From assembly GCF_002744175.1 (NCBI RefSeq), contig NZ_NKHF01000027.1:1-64000 (forward strand): 64,000 nucleotides of DNA, given 5' to 3'. Within the stretch, counting starts at the first letter, position 1; every line of letters begins with the position of its first letter. Shown in pieces: positions 20,284 to 29,471 of the stretch. Position numbers and translations under genes: made by a program. The notes below the pieces were generated by a model. That model saw only the letters and a list, made by a program, of their open reading frames with translations. It was not told the origin of the DNA and did no database searches. This DNA comes from Pseudoalteromonas piscicida. GTDB lineage: Bacteria; Pseudomonadota; Gammaproteobacteria; Enterobacterales; Alteromonadaceae.

Positions 20284-21057
20284 TTAACTTGTTGCGTCTT
20301 TCTCAGCTAGGAGCTGCTTAATTTGCTCTCCTGTGCATCCGAAGCGTCGCTCTCTAGACACGTAACAAGCGATGGCTTCAGAGAATGCTTGCTCGTCAAA
20401 ATCAGGCCAAAGCGTGTCAGTAAAATAGAGTTCGGCGTATGCAGCTTGCCACAGCAAAAAGTTACTGATGCGGAAGTCTCCTCCCGTTCTGATCAATAAG
20501 TCTAGACTTGCTTGATCAGCCATCATCATCTGCTCTGTTAGTGCTTCTTCGGTAATATCACTTGGTTGCATATGACCCGCAGCGACTTGCTCGGCAAGAT
20601 GCTGCGCTGCTTGTGTGATATCCCAACGGCCACCATAATTTGCTGCAATGTTTAAGTTAAGCCCTGTATTGTCCTGGGTCAATGTCTGAGCTTCATGAAC
20701 ACGCTGCTGGAGACTATTAGGAAAGCGAGAAAGGTCGCCAATAATGGTTAGCTTTACGTTGTTCTTATTTAATTTCTTAACTTCTTTAGACAGCACATAA
20801 ATGAATAACTCCATTAATGTACTGACTTCATCTTCTGGTCTACGCCAGTTTTCACTACTGAAGGCAAATAGTGTCAAAGACTCTATGCCTAACTTGGAAC
20901 AGAATTGCACGGCACGACGAACCGAGTCTACACCCTTTTTGTGTCCGAAGGCACGAGGACGTCTACGAGCTTGCGCCCAACGACCGTTGCCATCCATTAT
21001 TATCGCAACATGTTTTGGCAATGATTGCTGCGAAATAACCTCTGCTTCTAAAATCAT
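20284..21057 (-). CDS. uppS: Undecaprenyl diphosphate synthase
   Basis: Adds eight isoprene units in cis to farnesyl diphosphate, giving the C55 carrier for peptidoglycan and O-antigen. The 257-residue protein has the catalytic MDGNGRWA motif (D22), [18 protein letters not shown], and the C-terminal [23 protein letters not shown] substrate site. A strong hairpin with eight T residues ends only 17 bases before its ATG, so either readthrough or a separate promoter must supply its mRNA. Confidence 0.96.
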   Translation of the reverse strand: MILEAEVISQQSLPKHVAIIMDGNGRWAQARRRPRAFGHKKGVDSVRRAVQFCSKLGIESLTLFAFSSENWRRPEDEVSTLMELFIYVLSKEVKKLNKNNVKLTIIGDLSRFPNSLQQRVHEAQTLTQDNTGLNLNIAANYGGRWDITQAAQHLAEQVAAGHMQPSDITEEALTEQMMMADQASLDLLIRTGGDFRISNFLLWQAAYAELYFTDTLWPDFDEQAFSEAIACYVSRERRFGCTGEQIKQLLAEKDATS

Positions 21058-21073
21058 AATTCCAATTTAAGTG

Positions 21074-21104
21074 AAAAAAAACGCCGCCTAGTATACCCTA
21101 GGCG
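21074..21104 (-). terminator. Intrinsic terminator between frr and uppS
   Basis: CGCCTAG (21085-21091) and CTAGGCG (21098-21104) form a GC-rich stem with a six-base loop. On the minus strand it is followed by GCG and eight T residues. It should end the frr transcript, or act as an attenuator in the leader of uppS. Confidence 0.8.
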
Positions 21105-21114
21105 CGCTTCAAAC

Positions 21115-21143
21115 CTAATAAATTTGTCGATGTACCTAGCCAA
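21115..21143 (-). promoter_or_regulatory. Candidate sigma-70 promoter for the uppS operon
   Basis: On the minus strand, TTGGCT (21138-21143) and TATTAG (21115-21120) are separated by 17 bases. Transcripts would begin near 21108 and run straight into the hairpin at 21074-21104. That is unusual and leaves the role of one of the two signals uncertain. Confidence 0.4.
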
Positions 21144-21218
21144 AAACTCGCTAACTGCTCAGAAACAAAACAGATTTTTCCGGTAATCAGTTTTATGCAA
21201 TGGCTAGATTAAAGACAT

Positions 21219-21776
21219 TTAGATTTCCATCAACTCAGCTTCTTTGGCGCTTAGTTGTGTATCCATTTCTTTGATGTACTTGTCAGTTAGCTTTTGGATT
21301 TCATCTTCAGCTTGACGCGCTTCATCTTCAGAGATTTCTTTGTCTTTTAGTAAAGATTTCACATCACCGTTCGCGTCGCGACGAATATTACGTACTGCAA
21401 CACGCCCACCTTCCACTTCGCCACGTACGATCTTGATAAGATCTTTACGACGCTCTTCTGTTAGCGGAGGAAGTGGTACACGGATAACGGTCCCTGCAGA
21501 CATAGGGTTTAGGCCTAAGTCTGAAGACATGATTGCTTTTTCTACCGCTTGAGCTAATGACTTATCGAACACACTGATCGCAAGTGTGCGAGAATCTTCA
21601 GTCGTTACGTTTGCTACTTGGTTTAGCGGAGTGTCTGCACCGTAGTAAGAAACAGAGATACCATCTAATAGCGCAGGGTGTGCACGACCGGTGCGGATTT
21701 TAGAAAGTTGACTTGCAAGTGCAGCCACACTTTTTTTCATGCGCTCTTGAGCGTCTTTTTTAATATCTTCGATCAC
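21219..21776 (-). CDS. frr: Ribosome recycling factor
   Basis: With EF-G it splits the post-termination ribosome complex. The 185-residue length is exactly that of E. coli RRF. Conserved stretches are [36 protein letters not shown] and the C-terminal helix [15 protein letters not shown]. It is downstream of rpsB-tsf-pyrH in the usual order, 92 bases after pyrH. Confidence 0.98.
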   Translation of the reverse strand: MIEDIKKDAQERMKKSVAALASQLSKIRTGRAHPALLDGISVSYYGADTPLNQVANVTTEDSRTLAISVFDKSLAQAVEKAIMSSDLGLNPMSAGTVIRVPLPPLTEERRKDLIKIVRGEVEGGRVAVRNIRRDANGDVKSLLKDKEISEDEARQAEDEIQKLTDKYIKEMDTQLSAKEAELMEI

Positions 21777-21868
21777 AATACTTTCCTAGTCTGTTCTTGT
21801 TATGCCAGATTATACTCGCAATTTAGAGATTCGCTACCTAACCACGAGTTACTGATATCGTCGTCAGA

Positions 21869-22606
21869 TTATTCTGCTGCTTGAGAAGAGATCAGTGTTC
21901 CCTCTTCTTCACCCATGATGACATTTTTCAATGCACCCGGCTTGTTCATGTTGAATACGCTAATTGGCATATTGTGGTCACGAGCCAATGTGAATGCAGC
22001 TAAGTCCATCACTTTCAATTCTTGGTCAATCACTTCATTGTACGTTAGGTGGCGATATAGCTTTGCGTCTGGGTTTTTAACCGGATCGTCGCTAAATACG
22101 CCTTCCACTTTAGTGGCTTTGATTACCGTGTCAGCCTCTATCTCGATACCACGTAAACAGGCAGCAGAGTCCGTAGTAAAAAACGGATTGCCAGTACCAG
22201 CAGAGAAAATAACAACACGGCCAGACTTTAATAGGCTGATTGCTTCTGCCCAGTTGTAAGCATCACACACACCATTTAGTGGAATTGCAGACATCAAACG
22301 TGCATTTACAAAAGCACGGTGCAACGCGTCACGCATTGCCAAACCATTCATAACAGTGGCTAACATGCCCATGTGGTCGCCCACAACTCGGTTCATGCCC
22401 GCTTCTGCCAGTGAACCACCACGTAAGAAGTTACCGCCACCGATAACTAAACCCACTTCTACGTCGAGCTCTACTAACTCTTTGATTTCTTGTGCCATAC
22501 GATCCAATACTTTTGGATCGATACCAAAGCCTTCATCTCCCATTAAAGCTTCACCACTAAGCTTTAAAAGAACGCGTCTAAAAACAGGTTTTTTATTGAT
22601 AGTCAT
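21869..22606 (-). CDS. pyrH: Uridylate kinase
   Basis: Phosphorylates UMP to UDP; bacterial PyrH is an amino-acid-kinase-fold hexamer activated by GTP and inhibited by UTP. The 245-residue protein shows [13 protein letters not shown] at the start, [10 protein letters not shown], and the [17 protein letters not shown] segment typical of the family. It is separated from tsf by 139 bases holding two hairpins. Confidence 0.97.
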   Translation of the reverse strand: MTINKKPVFRRVLLKLSGEALMGDEGFGIDPKVLDRMAQEIKELVELDVEVGLVIGGGNFLRGGSLAEAGMNRVVGDHMGMLATVMNGLAMRDALHRAFVNARLMSAIPLNGVCDAYNWAEAISLLKSGRVVIFSAGTGNPFFTTDSAACLRGIEIEADTVIKATKVEGVFSDDPVKNPDAKLYRHLTYNEVIDQELKVMDLAAFTLARDHNMPISVFNMNKPGALKNVIMGEEEGTLISSQAAE

Positions 22607-22640
22607 AATATCCGGGCCAATTAAAAGTGAGGTAAAAAAT

Positions 22641-22673
22641 AACCGCGCTTATGCTAGACATAAATGCGCGGTT
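22641..22673 (-). terminator. Terminator downstream of tsf
   Basis: AACCGCGC (22641-22648) and GCGCGGTT (22666-22673) pair over eight bases. On the minus strand the stem is followed by an A/T tract with six T residues. It probably ends most rpsB-tsf transcripts before pyrH. Confidence 0.65.
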
Positions 22674-22692
22674 ATTTTAGAGAATTTTCAGC

Positions 22693-22727
22693 AATGACGC
22701 AAAGCTATTGTCAGCTTTTGCGTCATT
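22693..22727 (-). terminator. Second hairpin in the tsf-pyrH gap
   Basis: AATGACGCAAAGCT and AGCTTTTGCGTCATT form a 14-base stem with one bulge and a six-base loop. There is no strong T-run, so it may act as an mRNA-stabilising 3' structure for tsf instead of a true terminator. Confidence 0.45.
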
Positions 22728-22745
22728 AGGCATCACAGTTAGTGA

Positions 22746-23597
22746 TTACTCGCCTTTAGCCGCAGCGATTTGTGCTGCAACTTCTGCTGCGAAATCTTCT
22801 TCTTTCTTCTCGATACCTTCACCTACTTCTAGGCGAACGAATGAAGAAACTGATGCATTCTTCTCTTTAAGGTAGTCACCCACTGATTTCTTAGGTTCCA
22901 TGATGAAAGCTTGACCAGTAAGAGAGATCTCACCAGTGAACTTCTTCATACGACCAACAACCATCTTCTCAGCGATTTCAGCTGGCTTACCTTCGTTCAT
23001 TGCGATGTCAACTTGAACCGCTTTTTCTTTTTCAACTACTTCAGCCGGTACATCTTCTGGGTTTAGGTAGTCTGGCTTAGAAGCAGCAACGTGCATTGCA
23101 ACGTGCTTAAGTGTTTCTTCGTCAGCATCACCAGCTACAACAACACCGATACGCTCGCCGTGACGGTAAGCAACTAGTTTGTCACCTTGGATGTAAGAAA
23201 CACGACGGATGTTCATGTTCTCACCGATTTTAGCAACTAGTGCAACGCGAGTCTCTTCGAACTTAGCTTGTAAGTCTTCGATAGTTACTTGCTCAGCTAC
23301 AGCAGCTTCAGCAACTTCGTTAGCAAATGCTAGGAAGCTTGCATCTTTTGCTACGAAGTCAGTTTGACAGTTAACTTCTACTAGTGCAGCAAAACCTTCG
23401 CCTTGCTTGATGATGATAGTACCTTCAGCAGCGATGTTACCTGCTTTTTTAGCAGCTTTAGCAGCACCACTTTTACGCATGTTTTCGATAGCTAGATCGA
23501 TGTCACCGTTAGTTTCAGTTAGTGCTTTTTTACAATCCATCATGCCAGCGCCAGTGCGCTCACGAAGTTCTTTTACTAGGGCAGCAGTTACAGCCAT
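22746..23597 (-). CDS. tsf: Translation elongation factor Ts
   Basis: The nucleotide-exchange factor for EF-Tu. The start is the ATG at 23597 ([16 protein letters not shown]), preceded by a GAGG ribosome-binding site; the in-frame extension to 23639 has no such support. The protein is 283 residues, as in E. coli. [12 protein letters not shown] and [13 protein letters not shown] are the two EF-Ts signatures. It follows rpsB after 220 bases with two hairpins. Confidence 0.97.
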   Translation of the reverse strand: MAVTAALVKELRERTGAGMMDCKKALTETNGDIDLAIENMRKSGAAKAAKKAGNIAAEGTIIIKQGEGFAALVEVNCQTDFVAKDASFLAFANEVAEAAVAEQVTIEDLQAKFEETRVALVAKIGENMNIRRVSYIQGDKLVAYRHGERIGVVVAGDADEETLKHVAMHVAASKPDYLNPEDVPAEVVEKEKAVQVDIAMNEGKPAEIAEKMVVGRMKKFTGEISLTGQAFIMEPKKSVGDYLKEKNASVSSFVRLEVGEGIEKKEEDFAAEVAAQIAAAKGE

Positions 23598-23635
23598 TAG
23601 AATATCCTCAAATCTGAATTCAGTTCTTGATAAAA

Positions 23636-23650
23636 CCAACCTTAGGTTGG
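23636..23650 (-). other. Small perfect hairpin upstream of tsf
   Basis: CCAACC and GGTTGG pair around a TTA loop. On the minus strand GGTTGG is followed by TTTTAT, so it could act as a weak terminator in the tsf leader. Confidence 0.4.
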
Positions 23651-23757
23651 CTGAATATCAAATCAAGTACAGCTTGCCTCAATTTGATATAAATCCGTTA
23701 TCTTTCAAGGTCTGCTTGGCAAACAACGGGATAAGCAGTCAGTCGCTTATAAAGAAT

Positions 23758-23793
23758 ATCAAGTCTTCACCAACAATTTGATGAAGACTTGAT
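23758..23793 (-). other. Twelve-base-pair stem-loop in the rpsB-tsf gap
   Basis: ATCAAGTCTTCA (23758-23769) and TGAAGACTTGAT (23782-23793) pair perfectly over 12 bases with a 12-base loop. Its place between rpsB and tsf suggests partial termination or mRNA processing that sets their ratio. No long T-run follows. Confidence 0.55.
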
Positions 23794-23817
23794 GACAGCT
23801 AATACCTAATCAGGTAA

Positions 23818-24546
23818 TTACTCAGCTTCAACGAAGTCGTCGTTTTCTGCTTGAGCAACGATGTTGCTCTCACGACCTTCAGTGATAGCTGCTGCTACTG
23901 CACCAGTGTATAGCTGGATTGCACGGATAGCATCGTCGTTACCTGGGATGATGAAATCAACACCATCTGGGTTAGAGTTAGTATCAACAACAGATACAAC
24001 TGGGATACCTAGGTTGTTAGCTTCACGGATAGCGATGTGCTCGTGGTCTGCGTCGATAACAAAGATAGCGTCTGGAAGACCGCCCATGTCTTTGATACCG
24101 CCAAGGCCTTTCTCAAGCTTTTGCATTTCACGAGTAAGCATTAGCGCTTCTTTCTTAGTAAGCTTCTCAAAAGTACCGTCTTGGCTTTGAGTCTCAAGGT
24201 CTTTAAGACGCTTGATTGATTGACGAACTGTTTTCCAGTTAGTCAACATACCACCTAACCAACGGTGATTTACGTAGAACTGCTCACTTTGGATAGCCGC
24301 TTCTTTAACTGCTTCGCTTGCAGCGCGCTTAGTACCTACGAAAAGGATTTTACCTTTGTTTGAAGCAACGTTCGAAAGGAACTTAAGAGCGTCGTTGAAT
24401 AAAGGTACTGTTTTTTCTAGGTTGATGATATGAACGCGGTTACGTGCACCGAAGATGAAAGGCTTCATCTTAGGGTTCCAGTAACGTGCTTGGTGACCGA
24501 AGTGAACACCAGCTTGAAGCATATCGCGCATTGAAACGTTTGCCAT
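23818..24546 (-). CDS. rpsB: 30S ribosomal protein S2
   Basis: Small-subunit ribosomal protein of 242 residues. The N-terminus [20 protein letters not shown], the [17 protein letters not shown] stretch and [16 protein letters not shown] are invariant in bacterial S2. The C-terminus ends in an acidic tail (ENDDFVEAE). It leads the rpsB-tsf operon and is preceded by a structured leader that in E. coli is the target of S2 autoregulation. Confidence 0.98.
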   Translation of the reverse strand: MANVSMRDMLQAGVHFGHQARYWNPKMKPFIFGARNRVHIINLEKTVPLFNDALKFLSNVASNKGKILFVGTKRAASEAVKEAAIQSEQFYVNHRWLGGMLTNWKTVRQSIKRLKDLETQSQDGTFEKLTKKEALMLTREMQKLEKGLGGIKDMGGLPDAIFVIDADHEHIAIREANNLGIPVVSVVDTNSNPDGVDFIIPGNDDAIRAIQLYTGAVAAAITEGRESNIVAQAENDDFVEAE

Positions 24547-24738
24547 TGTATATTTCCTCTAATAAGTTAGGGTTAGGCCTCCACATATCCCATAGCACCA
24601 ACACGAAGTTTTTGAAACTGCATGCACCCAAGTGTATGTGTCGATATGTGTGTGTGTTAATATTAATAAATAAGTGTGTTGTCTTAACTACAAACATCCA
24701 TCTTCACCGAGTGACGAAGAATTATTTGTAAAAAGACG
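24547..24738 (-). ncRNA. rpsB 5' leader (t44/tff-like RNA, S2 autoregulatory element)
   Basis: The leader between the promoter and the rpsB ATG contains GGTGCTATGGGATATGTGG and then AGGCCTAACCCTAAC (24564-24602 on the minus strand). By recollection this closely matches the E. coli rpsB leader, from which the tff/t44 RNA was described between map and rpsB. In that system S2 binds its own leader and represses translation of rpsB-tsf. AGAGG serves as ribosome-binding site. With the promoter, this explains most of the 284-base gap to map. Confidence 0.75.
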
Positions 24739-24744
24739 GCGCGC

Positions 24745-24773
24745 TTTATACCATATATAAAGAATTAACTCAA
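24745..24773 (-). promoter_or_regulatory. rpsB promoter with GC-rich discriminator
   Basis: On the minus strand TTGAGT (24768-24773) and TATAAA (24745-24750) are separated by exactly 17 bases. GCGCGCC follows the -10 box. A GC-rich discriminator is the mark of promoters repressed by ppGpp/DksA, which fits a ribosomal protein gene. Confidence 0.75.
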
Positions 24774-24830
24774 TCTTATGCGTAAAATTTGTGCATAATA
24801 AATGTTCATCTAAATTGACTTGGAGTCTAA

Positions 24831-25622
24831 ATGAGTGCAGTGATCAAAACCCCTGAAGAAATCGAAAAAATGCGTGTTGCCGGGCGTTTAGCCGCGGATG
24901 TACTGGAAATGATCGAGCCGTATGTTAAGCCAGGGGTGACCACCGACGAATTAAACACCATTTGTCACAACTACATTGTTGATGAGCAAGGTGCGATCCC
25001 GGCACCACTAAATTACCACGGCTTTCCAAAGTCAATTTGTACCTCAGTTAACCACGTTATCTGCCATGGTATTCCAAACGACAAGCCGCTCAAAGAAGGC
25101 GATATTATCAACATCGATGTCACAGTGATCAAAGATGGTTATCATGGCGATACCTCTAAGATGTTTTATGTTGGTACACCGACTATCCAAGGCAAGCGTC
25201 TGAGTGAAATTACGCAAGAAAGCCTGTATTTAGCAATTAAGATGGTAAAACCCGGTGTGCGCCTTGGTGATATTGGTGCTGCAATTCAAAAGTATGCAGA
25301 GGGCTTTAACTATTCTATCGTTCGCGAATACTGTGGTCATGGTATTGGTAAAGAATTCCATGAAGAACCGCAAGTAATGCACTATGGTAAGCCGGGCACG
25401 GGCGAAGTGTTAAAGGCAGGTATGTGCTTAACTATCGAGCCTATGGTAAACGCGGGTAAGCGCCAGTGTAAGCTACTAAAAGATGAGTGGACTGTGGTAA
25501 CTAAAGACCGCAGCCTTTCAGCTCAGTGGGAGCATACGCTGCTTGTGACAGAGAATGGCGTTGAAATTTTAACGCTACGTAGTGATGAGACTATCGACCG
25601 CGTTATCACGCATTCAGCTTAA
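24831..25622 (+). CDS. map: Methionine aminopeptidase type I
   Basis: Removes the initiator methionine from nascent proteins. The 263-residue protein has the five metal ligands in their usual settings: D96 and D107 (NIDVTVIKDGYHGDTSKMF), the histidine of CGHGIGKEFHEEP, the glutamate of LTIEPMVNAG and that of SAQWEHTLLV. TTGGAG precedes the ATG. It is divergent from rpsB, as in E. coli, and is followed by a terminator. Confidence 0.97.
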   Translation: MSAVIKTPEEIEKMRVAGRLAADVLEMIEPYVKPGVTTDELNTICHNYIVDEQGAIPAPLNYHGFPKSICTSVNHVICHGIPNDKPLKEGDIINIDVTVIKDGYHGDTSKMFYVGTPTIQGKRLSEITQESLYLAIKMVKPGVRLGDIGAAIQKYAEGFNYSIVREYCGHGIGKEFHEEPQVMHYGKPGTGEVLKAGMCLTIEPMVNAGKRQCKLLKDEWTVVTKDRSLSAQWEHTLLVTENGVEILTLRSDETIDRVITHSA

Positions 25623-25638
25623 CCCTCACTCAGATTCA

Positions 25639-25667
25639 AAAAGCCAACGAGACAGTTGGCTTTTTTT
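25639..25667 (+). terminator. Intrinsic terminator after map
   Basis: AAGCCAAC (25641-25648) pairs with GTTGGCTT over eight bases, followed by seven T residues. It separates map from glnD. The remaining 170 bases before glnD hold no gene I can support. Confidence 0.85.
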
Positions 25668-25839
25668 ACCTTTAGCCAATTACCTTAGCTCACTTTAACC
25701 TAGCCCCTTCTGCTGCCATCACGAGTTCATTTCGAGCTGAGCAAAGCTTGTCCCATCACACTTTCGTCACTCGCAATTCGACGCTAATTAGTGTAAAACG
25801 GGGATTTATTGATTTTGCGCGCATGACACAGGATCCGAA

Positions 25840-28458
25840 GTGGCATTACCAAACAAAGTGAAAACGCTGCTTGATGAAGCACAAGAGCTGGCTGACTATC
25901 GAGACTGTTTAGGCTATTTTTATAAGTGGCTAAGCAATCAATTTTCAAAGCAACCCGTTCGTAACCTAATCAATTCTCGTGCCGAATTTATCGACCGACT
26001 ACTCATTAAACTATTCAATGACACCGGTTTGGCACAATACCCAGACCTTGCACTTATAGCTATCGGTGGTTATGGACGAGGAGAGCTACACCCCTTTTCA
26101 GATATTGATTTTTTGGTCCTCACCAAAGACGCACCGTGTGAGCAAGTCACAATAGGGCTTGAGCAGTTTGTCACTTATCTTTGGGATCTTGGGCTAGACA
26201 TTGGTCACAGTGTTCGAACACATGAGCAAGTGCTTGATCAAAAGCAAAATGATGTTCACTTCACCACCAGTTTGCTGGAAAGCCGACTAATTTGCGGTAA
26301 CCATATTGAATATGAGCGCCTAAAGCGACATATTATCGAAACGCCGATCTGGCAATCCAGTGACTTTTTTATCGCCAAGGTAAACGAGCAGAATATTCGC
26401 CATAAAAAATGTCACGGTACGGCCTACAACCTTGAGCCTAATATTAAAGAAAACCCAGGTGGACTGCGTGATTTACAAACCATATTTTGGGTCGCGAAAA
26501 AGCACTTCCACGCAGAGACACTAGAAGAGCTAATTAATCATGGTTACCTAACGCATGAAGAGTATCAAGAGCTGCTTGAGTGCATCGAAAACCTTTGGAA
26601 TATTCGCTTTGCGCTGCATTTAGCTGCGGGACGTAGTGAAAACCGTTTGCTGTTCGACCATCAACCTCATGCTGCTGAATTGTTAGGCTTTGGTTCTGAG
26701 GGTAAAGCCTCAGTCGAGCGCATGATGAAGCGCTTGTTTAGGATCATGAGCCGAGTGCGTGAAATGAACCAAATGCTACTGTCTTATTTTGAACAGAGCA
26801 TTCTACCTGAGCAGGTTGAACAAGAAGCCATTCCACTGGATAGAAACTTTGAGCGGATCGGTAATAAGATCCGAGTGAAAAACCCCTCGGTATTCTTCCG
26901 TCGTGAAAACCTCTTTGTACTTTTTGAGCACATTGCCGATAACCCAAGGATCACACAAATTGATCCCAGTACCATTCGTACCATGCGTCAAGTGCGACGT
27001 CGTTTACTGGGTGATCTACAAGATTATGCAGGTTGCCGCGATGCCTTTTTGCGACTGTTAAAACATCCAAACGGCATGGGCCGCGCATTTACTCTAATGC
27101 ATAAGCACGGCATTATTGCAGCCTACCTCCCCCAATGGCGGAATATTTTTGGTCAAATGCAATTTGACCTGTTCCATGCTTACACTGTGGATGAACATAC
27201 GCACAAGCTTATTAATAATATTTATCGCTACTTTGACAAAGAGCATATCAGCGAGTTTCCAATTTGCTCAGAAATTGTCGCGCGGATGGACAAGCCAGAA
27301 CTACTCTATTTGGCCGGTATTTTCCATGATATCGCCAAAGGCCGTGGAGGTGACCACTCAGAGCTTGGCGCTGTGGATGCCACCGCCTTTACCAAAATGC
27401 ATGGATTTACCGCTTCTGACGCTAAACTGGTAGCTTGGTTGGTGCAAAACCACTTATTGATGTCGGTAACGGCGCAGCGAAAAGATATTAACGACCCCGA
27501 TGTTATCGCCGAGTTTGCGCAAAAAGTAAAAAATGAACGTCAGTTAGATTATTTGTACTGTTTAACTGTCGCCGACATTCGCGCTACTAATGATAATCTC
27601 TGGAACGACTGGAAAAACACCCTATTACGAGAGCTGTATCTACACACTCAACGAGCGCTGCGCTTAGGCCTTGAAAACCCGATGGATATGCGCGATCAGA
27701 TCCGAGATAAAAAGCGTCAAGCCAAACAACGGCTGATTAATTTAGGGTATTTTGAGCAGTATATAGATCTTATTTGGTCTCGCTTTAAGGCCAACTATTT
27801 TACCGCCTTTAGTGAGCAACAAATTTCGTGGCATACCGAGCACTTACTCAAATCTGATGACCTCAGCCTGCCCAGTGTGATTGTATCGAATAAACCAATG
27901 CATGGTGGCACCCAGGTGTTTGTGTACAGCCCGTATGAATCCGCTCTATTTGCCAAATTGGTAAGTGTGATTGGTTCTAAAAAAGCGCAGATCCAGCATG
28001 CTCAGGTTATGACTACCAAAGATGGCTACGTGGTATTTAGCTTTGTGATCCTAGAGGTCAATGGTGATCCACTTAGCACCGGTCGAGCAGCAGGCATTAG
28101 AAGAGGACTAGAAACACTCCTCAAAGATCCTAAAAAGAAAATCAGAGTCAAAAAGAACCGCTCACAAAAGTTCAAAGATTTTAATATTAAGCCGAAGATT
28201 ATTTTGCGCCCCCATGCCAGAGCAAACCGGAGCCTAATTGAGATTCAAGCCATTGATATTCCTGGGCTACTGACTAAAATTGCCGAGGTATTTCAAAGCT
28301 ATTCACTGCATATTCATGCCGCGCGCATTACAACCGTCGGCGAACGTGCGGAAGACTTTTTCGTGGTCTCAAACAAAGATTACAAGGCGTTGGACGAAGT
28401 GCAAAAAGCTGAACTTCATCGAGCGCTACTCAAAAAATTAAATGCTGAAACAGAGTAA
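25840..28458 (+). CDS. glnD: Bifunctional [protein-PII] uridylyltransferase/uridylyl-removing enzyme GlnD
   Basis: Senses glutamine and adds or removes UMP on PII proteins (GlnB/GlnK), so it is the top of the nitrogen-control cascade. The 872-residue protein has a nucleotidyltransferase domain with [19 protein letters not shown] (G76 to L94; catalytic D88 and D90), an HD hydrolase domain (HD at 496-497 in [16 protein letters not shown]), and two C-terminal ACT domains (about 690-870) that bind glutamine. The start is GTG at 25840 with AGGA six bases upstream. A nearby ATG at 25823 is out of frame. It is followed by dapD, the map-glnD-dapD order of E. coli. Confidence 0.97.
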   Translation: MALPNKVKTLLDEAQELADYRDCLGYFYKWLSNQFSKQPVRNLINSRAEFIDRLLIKLFNDTGLAQYPDLALIAIGGYGRGELHPFSDIDFLVLTKDAPCEQVTIGLEQFVTYLWDLGLDIGHSVRTHEQVLDQKQNDVHFTTSLLESRLICGNHIEYERLKRHIIETPIWQSSDFFIAKVNEQNIRHKKCHGTAYNLEPNIKENPGGLRDLQTIFWVAKKHFHAETLEELINHGYLTHEEYQELLECIENLWNIRFALHLAAGRSENRLLFDHQPHAAELLGFGSEGKASVERMMKRLFRIMSRVREMNQMLLSYFEQSILPEQVEQEAIPLDRNFERIGNKIRVKNPSVFFRRENLFVLFEHIADNPRITQIDPSTIRTMRQVRRRLLGDLQDYAGCRDAFLRLLKHPNGMGRAFTLMHKHGIIAAYLPQWRNIFGQMQFDLFHAYTVDEHTHKLINNIYRYFDKEHISEFPICSEIVARMDKPELLYLAGIFHDIAKGRGGDHSELGAVDATAFTKMHGFTASDAKLVAWLVQNHLLMSVTAQRKDINDPDVIAEFAQKVKNERQLDYLYCLTVADIRATNDNLWNDWKNTLLRELYLHTQRALRLGLENPMDMRDQIRDKKRQAKQRLINLGYFEQYIDLIWSRFKANYFTAFSEQQISWHTEHLLKSDDLSLPSVIVSNKPMHGGTQVFVYSPYESALFAKLVSVIGSKKAQIQHAQVMTTKDGYVVFSFVILEVNGDPLSTGRAAGIRRGLETLLKDPKKKIRVKKNRSQKFKDFNIKPKIILRPHARANRSLIEIQAIDIPGLLTKIAEVFQSYSLHIHAARITTVGERAEDFFVVSNKDYKALDEVQKAELHRALLKKLNAETE

Positions 28459-28468
28459 AGAGGAATTT

Positions 28469-29296
28469 ATGTCTGATTTAAAAACAACGATTGAAACCGC
28501 GTGGGAAAACCGCGATACCATTACCCCAACAGCGGTATCAGACGAAGTAAAACAAGCGATTGTTCAAGCACTTGAGCTTTTGGATTCGGGCGCTGCACGG
28601 GTTGCTGAAAAAGTCAGTGGTGAATGGGTCGTACATCAATGGTTGAAAAAGGCGGTGCTACTGTCTTTTAGAATTAGAGATAACCAACCAATGAGTGATG
28701 GCGTTAACCAGTTTTACGACAAAGTACCGCTAAAGTTTTCTGATTACACACCTGAGCAATTCCAGCAAGGTGGCATGCGCGTAGTACCTAATGCGGTTGC
28801 TCGTCAAGGCAGCTTTGTCGGTAAAAACGTGGTACTGATGCCGTCTTACGTCAATATTGGTGCCTATGTTGATGAAGGCACTATGGTAGACACTTGGGCA
28901 ACCGTAGGCTCATGTGCACAGATCGGTAAAAACGTTCACCTATCTGGCGGTGTTGGCATTGGTGGCGTTTTAGAGCCGCTACAAGCCAACCCAACGATTA
29001 TTGAAGATAACTGTTTCATCGGCGCGCGTTCTGAAATCGTAGAAGGTGTAATTGTTGAAGAAGGTGCAGTTATCTCTATGGGTGTATATATTTCTCAAAG
29101 TACTCGTATCTATGACCGCGAAACCGGCGAGATCCACTATGGTCGCGTACCAGCAGGTGCCGTTGTGGTGCCAGGCTCACTACCAAGCAAAGATGGTTCT
29201 CATAGCCTATACGCTGCTATCATTGTGAAAAAAGTAGACCAACAAACTCGCGAGAAAGTTGGTATTAATGCACTACTTCGCTCACTAGACGATTAA
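28469..29296 (+). CDS. dapD: 2,3,4,5-tetrahydropyridine-2,6-dicarboxylate N-succinyltransferase
   Basis: Succinylates tetrahydrodipicolinate in the lysine/diaminopimelate pathway, which supplies peptidoglycan. I place the start at the ATG at 28469 (MSDLKTTIE), with AGAGGA just upstream, giving 275 residues like the E. coli enzyme (274). An in-frame ATG at 28442 lies inside glnD and lacks a ribosome-binding site. The left-handed beta-helix region includes [20 protein letters not shown] and [20 protein letters not shown]. Confidence 0.97.
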   Translation: MSDLKTTIETAWENRDTITPTAVSDEVKQAIVQALELLDSGAARVAEKVSGEWVVHQWLKKAVLLSFRIRDNQPMSDGVNQFYDKVPLKFSDYTPEQFQQGGMRVVPNAVARQGSFVGKNVVLMPSYVNIGAYVDEGTMVDTWATVGSCAQIGKNVHLSGGVGIGGVLEPLQANPTIIEDNCFIGARSEIVEGVIVEEGAVISMGVYISQSTRIYDRETGEIHYGRVPAGAVVVPGSLPSKDGSHSLYAAIIVKKVDQQTREKVGINALLRSLDD

Positions 29297-29301
29297 TTTA
29301 T

Positions 29302-29326
29302 AATAGGGAGCTTTGTACTCCCTATT
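29302..29326 (+). terminator. Hairpin after dapD
   Basis: AATAGGGAG (29302-29310) and CTCCCTATT (29318-29326) pair perfectly over nine bases with a seven-base loop. The T-run after it is poor. It ends directly before the small inverted-repeat element at 29329. Confidence 0.6.
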
Positions 29327-29328
29327 AG

Positions 29329-29471
29329 TTAATTTGAACTCGGGATAACAACATGTTCTCAAGCAGCTGTTATCCCATACTAGAGCGTTAAATTTGCCTG
29401 GTATCAAGACATAAACTTCTTGCGTGATTTTACAAGTATTTTATACCGCTTCTTATCCGAGTTCAGGTTAT
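29329..29471. repeat. Small inverted-repeat element A (MITE-like)
   Basis: The left end TTAATTTGAACTCGGGATAA and the right end TTATCCGAGTTCAGGTTA (29452-29470) are inverted copies of one motif. A hairpin near the left end (GGGATAACA ... TGTTATCCC, 9 pairs) recurs almost unchanged in the element at 42065. No reading frame of note lies within it. It fills the gap between dapD and the TonB receptor and ends against the receptor's stop codon. Confidence 0.65.

Noticed and set aside
28442..28468. Longer DapD starting inside glnD
   Set aside because: The ATG at 28469 has an AGAGGA site and gives the normal protein length. The upstream ATG has neither.
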